Shown: positions 6,137 through 7,628 of the stretch, in pieces
Numbering within the stretch: position 1 is the first letter of the stretch
How the letters are laid out: every line of letters begins with the position of its first letter
Origin: Verrucomicrobiia bacterium
Lineage (GTDB): Bacteria > Verrucomicrobiota > Verrucomicrobiia > CAIQCK01
Reading direction: 5' to 3'
Assembly (NCBI GenBank): GCA_026417675.1
Contig: JAOACV010000096.1
Span: forward strand, 1-7,628
DNA length: 7,628 nt
The notes under the pieces: model-generated
Told to the model about the DNA's origin: nothing
The model's database searches: none
Seen by the model: only the letters and a program-made list of their open reading frames with translations
Position numbers and translations under genes: made by a program

Positions 6137-6568
6137 TCAAAGCTTGTTGTCAGGCTGCGATCCTGGCTTGTCGCCGTCGCCAGCCGGTGTCTGGAGGTTT
6201 TCTTCCACACACCGCACCAGTTCCTGGCCGCTCATGACCTTGCCCACGAAGCGGAAGCCGTGCCGCACAAATCCGCCCGGCGCGTTCTTCGGCCCCGTGG
6301 CCAAGCCCGTGAGAAACACGATCGGAATCCCGCTCAAGGCGGCGTCGGCTTTGATCCGGGTTCCCAGTTCGCAGCCGTCCATGTCCGGCAGGATCACATC
6401 CAGCAGGATCAGGTGCGGCTGAAACTCGCGCACCGCCGGAATCACCTCTTGGCCCGCGTGCATGACGCGCACATCATAGCGACCGGTTTGCTCCAGCGTC
6501 AGCCGGACGATCCGCGTGAAAGCCTCGTCATCGTCCACCACCATGATTCGTTTCTTGTCCATGGGCAT
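6137..6568 (-). CDS. Single-domain response regulator (CheY-like)
   Basis: This 143-residue protein consists of one receiver domain (about 5-126) with no output domain. D12-D13-D14, phosphoacceptor D57 in LILLDVILPDMDG, T87 and K110 are present, so it should accept phosphate from a histidine kinase. The residue after the lysine is V111 rather than the usual proline, and the preceding 92-106 loop is long and Gly-rich. A short charged tail ends the protein. AGGAGG lies four bases before the ATG at 6568 and ten before a second ATG at 6562; either start is possible. The gene begins within the end of the glycosyltransferase gene (41-bp overlap) and is 53 bp before the Ser/Thr kinase. It probably acts by protein contact, perhaps on that kinase. 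No cognate histidine kinase is adjacent in this operon. Confidence 0.92.
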   Translation of the reverse strand: MPMDKKRIMVVDDDEAFTRIVRLTLEQTGRYDVRVMHAGQEVIPAVREFQPHLILLDVILPDMDGCELGTRIKADAALSGIPIVFLTGLATGPKNAPGGFVRHGFRFVGKVMSGQELVRCVEENLQTPAGDGDKPGSQPDNKL

Positions 6569-7439
6569 CTTGCCTCCTGAATTCCGAGGATCGGAATCGC
6601 GCGGGCGCCGCGGGATGGAGGCGCCGGGCCGCCTCCGCACAATACGCCGCCGCGGCCGATTCGTTGATGCGCGACAACTCCTCCGCATACTCCGCCAGCC
6701 GCTGCGCGCACAGCGACCGGATCTGCTCCTCCTGTGACGCCGTCAGAGAAAGGTTCCGCAGCAGCGCTTCCACGAGAATGGGATAACGCAGCCGCATCGT
6801 CGCCAGCGGTGTGTTGCTGAAATGGCGGCGATACCGGACCAGCGGCCAGCGCCGGCAGACGATTGGCGCGTGAAACGCCAGCCGCGCCCAGAGTTCCCAG
6901 TCCTCCACACCGAGCAGGCCGCGGTCTTCGTCGAAGCCGCCCCACCGCTCCAGCGCGCTACGCCGCAACAACACCGATGAGGGCGAGCCGATGACGTTGG
7001 TGCGCAGCAAATGATAAAATGCTTCCGGCAACACGCCCTCGACGCCGCCGCCGGGGTAGAAGACGCTCAACACGCGGTTGTCGGCGCCGACGATGGAGCA
7101 GCCCACCGCCGCCAACGCCGCCGCCGAATTAGCCCGCAGGCTCTTGACCATTTCGATCAGCGCCTGTTTCTCCCAGCAGTCGTCCGAGTCTAGGAACGCA
7201 ACGAACTCGCCTCTGGCGAGGCGCAGGCCGTGATTTCGGGAGACGGCGCGCTCGCTGTTGGTCTGGGACACGTAGCGGACGTTGTCGCCGAAGCGCGCGA
7301 CCACCTCGGCGGTGTTGTCGGTCGAGCCGTCGTCAATCACAATGACCTCAAACTCCCGATACACCTGCGCCAGCACGCTCTCGATCGTATCGGCGATAAA
7401 CTGCGCGCGGTTGTAGGTTGGAATGACGACGCTGATCAT
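6528..7439 (-). CDS. Family 2 glycosyltransferase
   Basis: This 303-residue GT-A enzyme transfers a sugar from a nucleotide-sugar donor, probably into a surface polysaccharide, glycolipid or lipopolysaccharide on the cytoplasmic face of the membrane. The N-terminus has the classic SVVIPTYNR start (3-11), the donor-site DDGSTDNT (36-43), and the metal-binding DSDD (84-87). The acceptor-side VEDWELW (178-184) supplies the likely catalytic acid pair E179/D180. No membrane helix is visible. After about residue 215 the chain is helical, Ala/Arg/Glu-rich and poorly conserved, and its last 13 codons or so overlap the receiver gene in another frame. The start ATG at 7439 lies 6 bp after the stop of an upstream gene fragment, suggesting an operon that continued to the right. 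Sugar specificity cannot be told. Confidence 0.92.
   Translation of the reverse strand: MISVVIPTYNRAQFIADTIESVLAQVYREFEVIVIDDGSTDNTAEVVARFGDNVRYVSQTNSERAVSRNHGLRLARGEFVAFLDSDDCWEKQALIEMVKSLRANSAAALAAVGCSIVGADNRVLSVFYPGGGVEGVLPEAFYHLLRTNVIGSPSSVLLRRSALERWGGFDEDRGLLGVEDWELWARLAFHAPIVCRRWPLVRYRRHFSNTPLATMRLRYPILVEALLRNLSLTASQEEQIRSLCAQRLAEYAEELSRINESAAAAYCAEAARRLHPAAPARFRSSEFRRQDAHGQETNHGGGR
6573..6578 (-). promoter_or_regulatory. Strong Shine-Dalgarno inside the glycosyltransferase gene
   Basis: A full AGGAGG lies inside the last codons of the glycosyltransferase gene and drives the receiver gene. With spacings of 4 and 10 bases to the two ATGs (6568 and 6562), it does not settle which is used. 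Confidence 0.65.
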
Positions 7440-7445
7440 GGCGTT

Positions 7446-7499
7446 TTACGCACCACCCTTTGCGCCCGCCGCGCGCGCGGCGACAAATCTCGCCCACTC
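7446..7499 (-). CDS. C-terminal tail of an upstream gene (partial)
   Basis: Seventeen codons end in TAA at 7446-7448, reading EWARFVAARAAGAKGGA, 6 bp before the glycosyltransferase start. The amphipathic, Ala-rich reading and the tight spacing suit the last residues of a cotranscribed gene. The rest has been lost at the junction with lspA. It is too short to name a family, and chance openness of a GC-rich frame cannot be excluded. Confidence 0.35.
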   Translation of the reverse strand, partial: EWARFVAARAAGAKGGA

Positions 7500-7506
7500 G
7501 CGCTCG
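7485..7506. other. Chimeric junction: operon meets lspA fragment
   Basis: LspA-like sequence begins abruptly at about LDQLTK (7503). The codons before it in the same frame read as charged, non-hydrophobic residues (RGDKSRP), whereas a real LspA has its first membrane helix there. The breakpoint lies between about 7485 and 7506. Like the left junction, it shows no mobile-element signature and suggests an artificial join. Confidence 0.65.
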
Positions 7507-7628
7507 ACCAGCTCACCAAGTCGTGGGCGCTGCGGGCCCTCGCCGGGGGCGAATCGATCGACGTGGTGTGGACGCTTCGGTTCACGCTGGCCTACAACAC
7601 CGGCGCGGCCTTCTCGATGGGCGGCGGC
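7503..7628 (+). CDS. lspA: Lipoprotein signal peptidase fragment (foreign DNA)
   Basis: The 42 codons running off the window encode part of signal peptidase II, the membrane aspartic protease that removes signal peptides from prolipoproteins. The conserved DQLTK motif that follows helix 1 is at 7506-7520. The YNTGAAFS motif, which in LspA precedes the second membrane segment, is near 7593-7616, joined by WTLRFTLA. The VVWTLRF wording resembles actinobacterial (Acidimicrobiia-like) proteins as I recall them. The start and first membrane helix are missing, and the 3' half with both catalytic aspartates lies outside the window. Orientation is opposite to all intact genes. The family call is firm; the lineage is a guess. 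Confidence 0.82.

Noticed and set aside
7500..7570. Extending the minus-strand tail gene through the lspA region
   Set aside because: The frame is open, but the plus strand there encodes convincing LspA motifs, so the minus reading is a shadow past the junction.

Overview
The window is a GC-rich bacterial fragment in which every intact gene lies on the minus strand. The gene style fits a soil or aquatic Verrucomicrobiota of the Pedosphaera kind: a stand-alone Ser/Thr kinase beside a small FHA protein, a LytS/LytR pair, a secreted EF-hand protein, and dense signalling genes with 4-nt start/stop overlaps. Planctomycetota or Acidobacteriota cannot be excluded, because there is no rRNA or other marker gene. 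The sequence looks like a metagenome contig with foreign DNA at both ends.

Layout from left to right. Positions 2 to about 253 (+) hold a piece of an AidB-type acyl-CoA dehydrogenase that looks betaproteobacterial. It meets, head-on and in mid-gene, the 3' part of an APC-family permease (about 238-1347, -). Next come a secreted EF-hand/O-methyltransferase fusion (1370-2332, -), a LytTR response regulator (2494-3252, -) and its LytS-type histidine kinase (3249-4469, -). A 226-bp regulatory gap follows (4470-4695), then an FHA-domain protein (4696-5142, -), a soluble Ser/Thr kinase (5139-6083, -), a single-domain receiver protein (6137-6568, -) and a family 2 glycosyltransferase (6528-7439, -). 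The C-terminal tail of one more minus-strand gene (7446-7499) is then cut by a second junction into a plus-strand lspA fragment that looks actinobacterial (7503-7628).

Transcription runs right to left in three blocks. Block 1 is [tail gene]-glycosyltransferase-receiver-Ser/Thr kinase-FHA. It joins a surface-polysaccharide enzyme to a mixed His-Asp and Ser/Thr signalling set, with the FHA protein the obvious reader of the kinase's phosphothreonines. Block 2 is LytS-LytR, a coupled two-component system preceded by repeats and a palindrome that may be operators. Block 3 is the methyltransferase and the permease, 22 bp apart.

The points most worth a second look are the exported methyltransferase with two canonical EF-hands, the compact kinase/FHA/receiver set, the candidate operators before the histidine kinase, and the two chimeric ends, which should be trimmed before any gene-neighbourhood claim is made. 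No RNA gene, CRISPR array, insertion sequence or convincing rho-independent terminator was seen.
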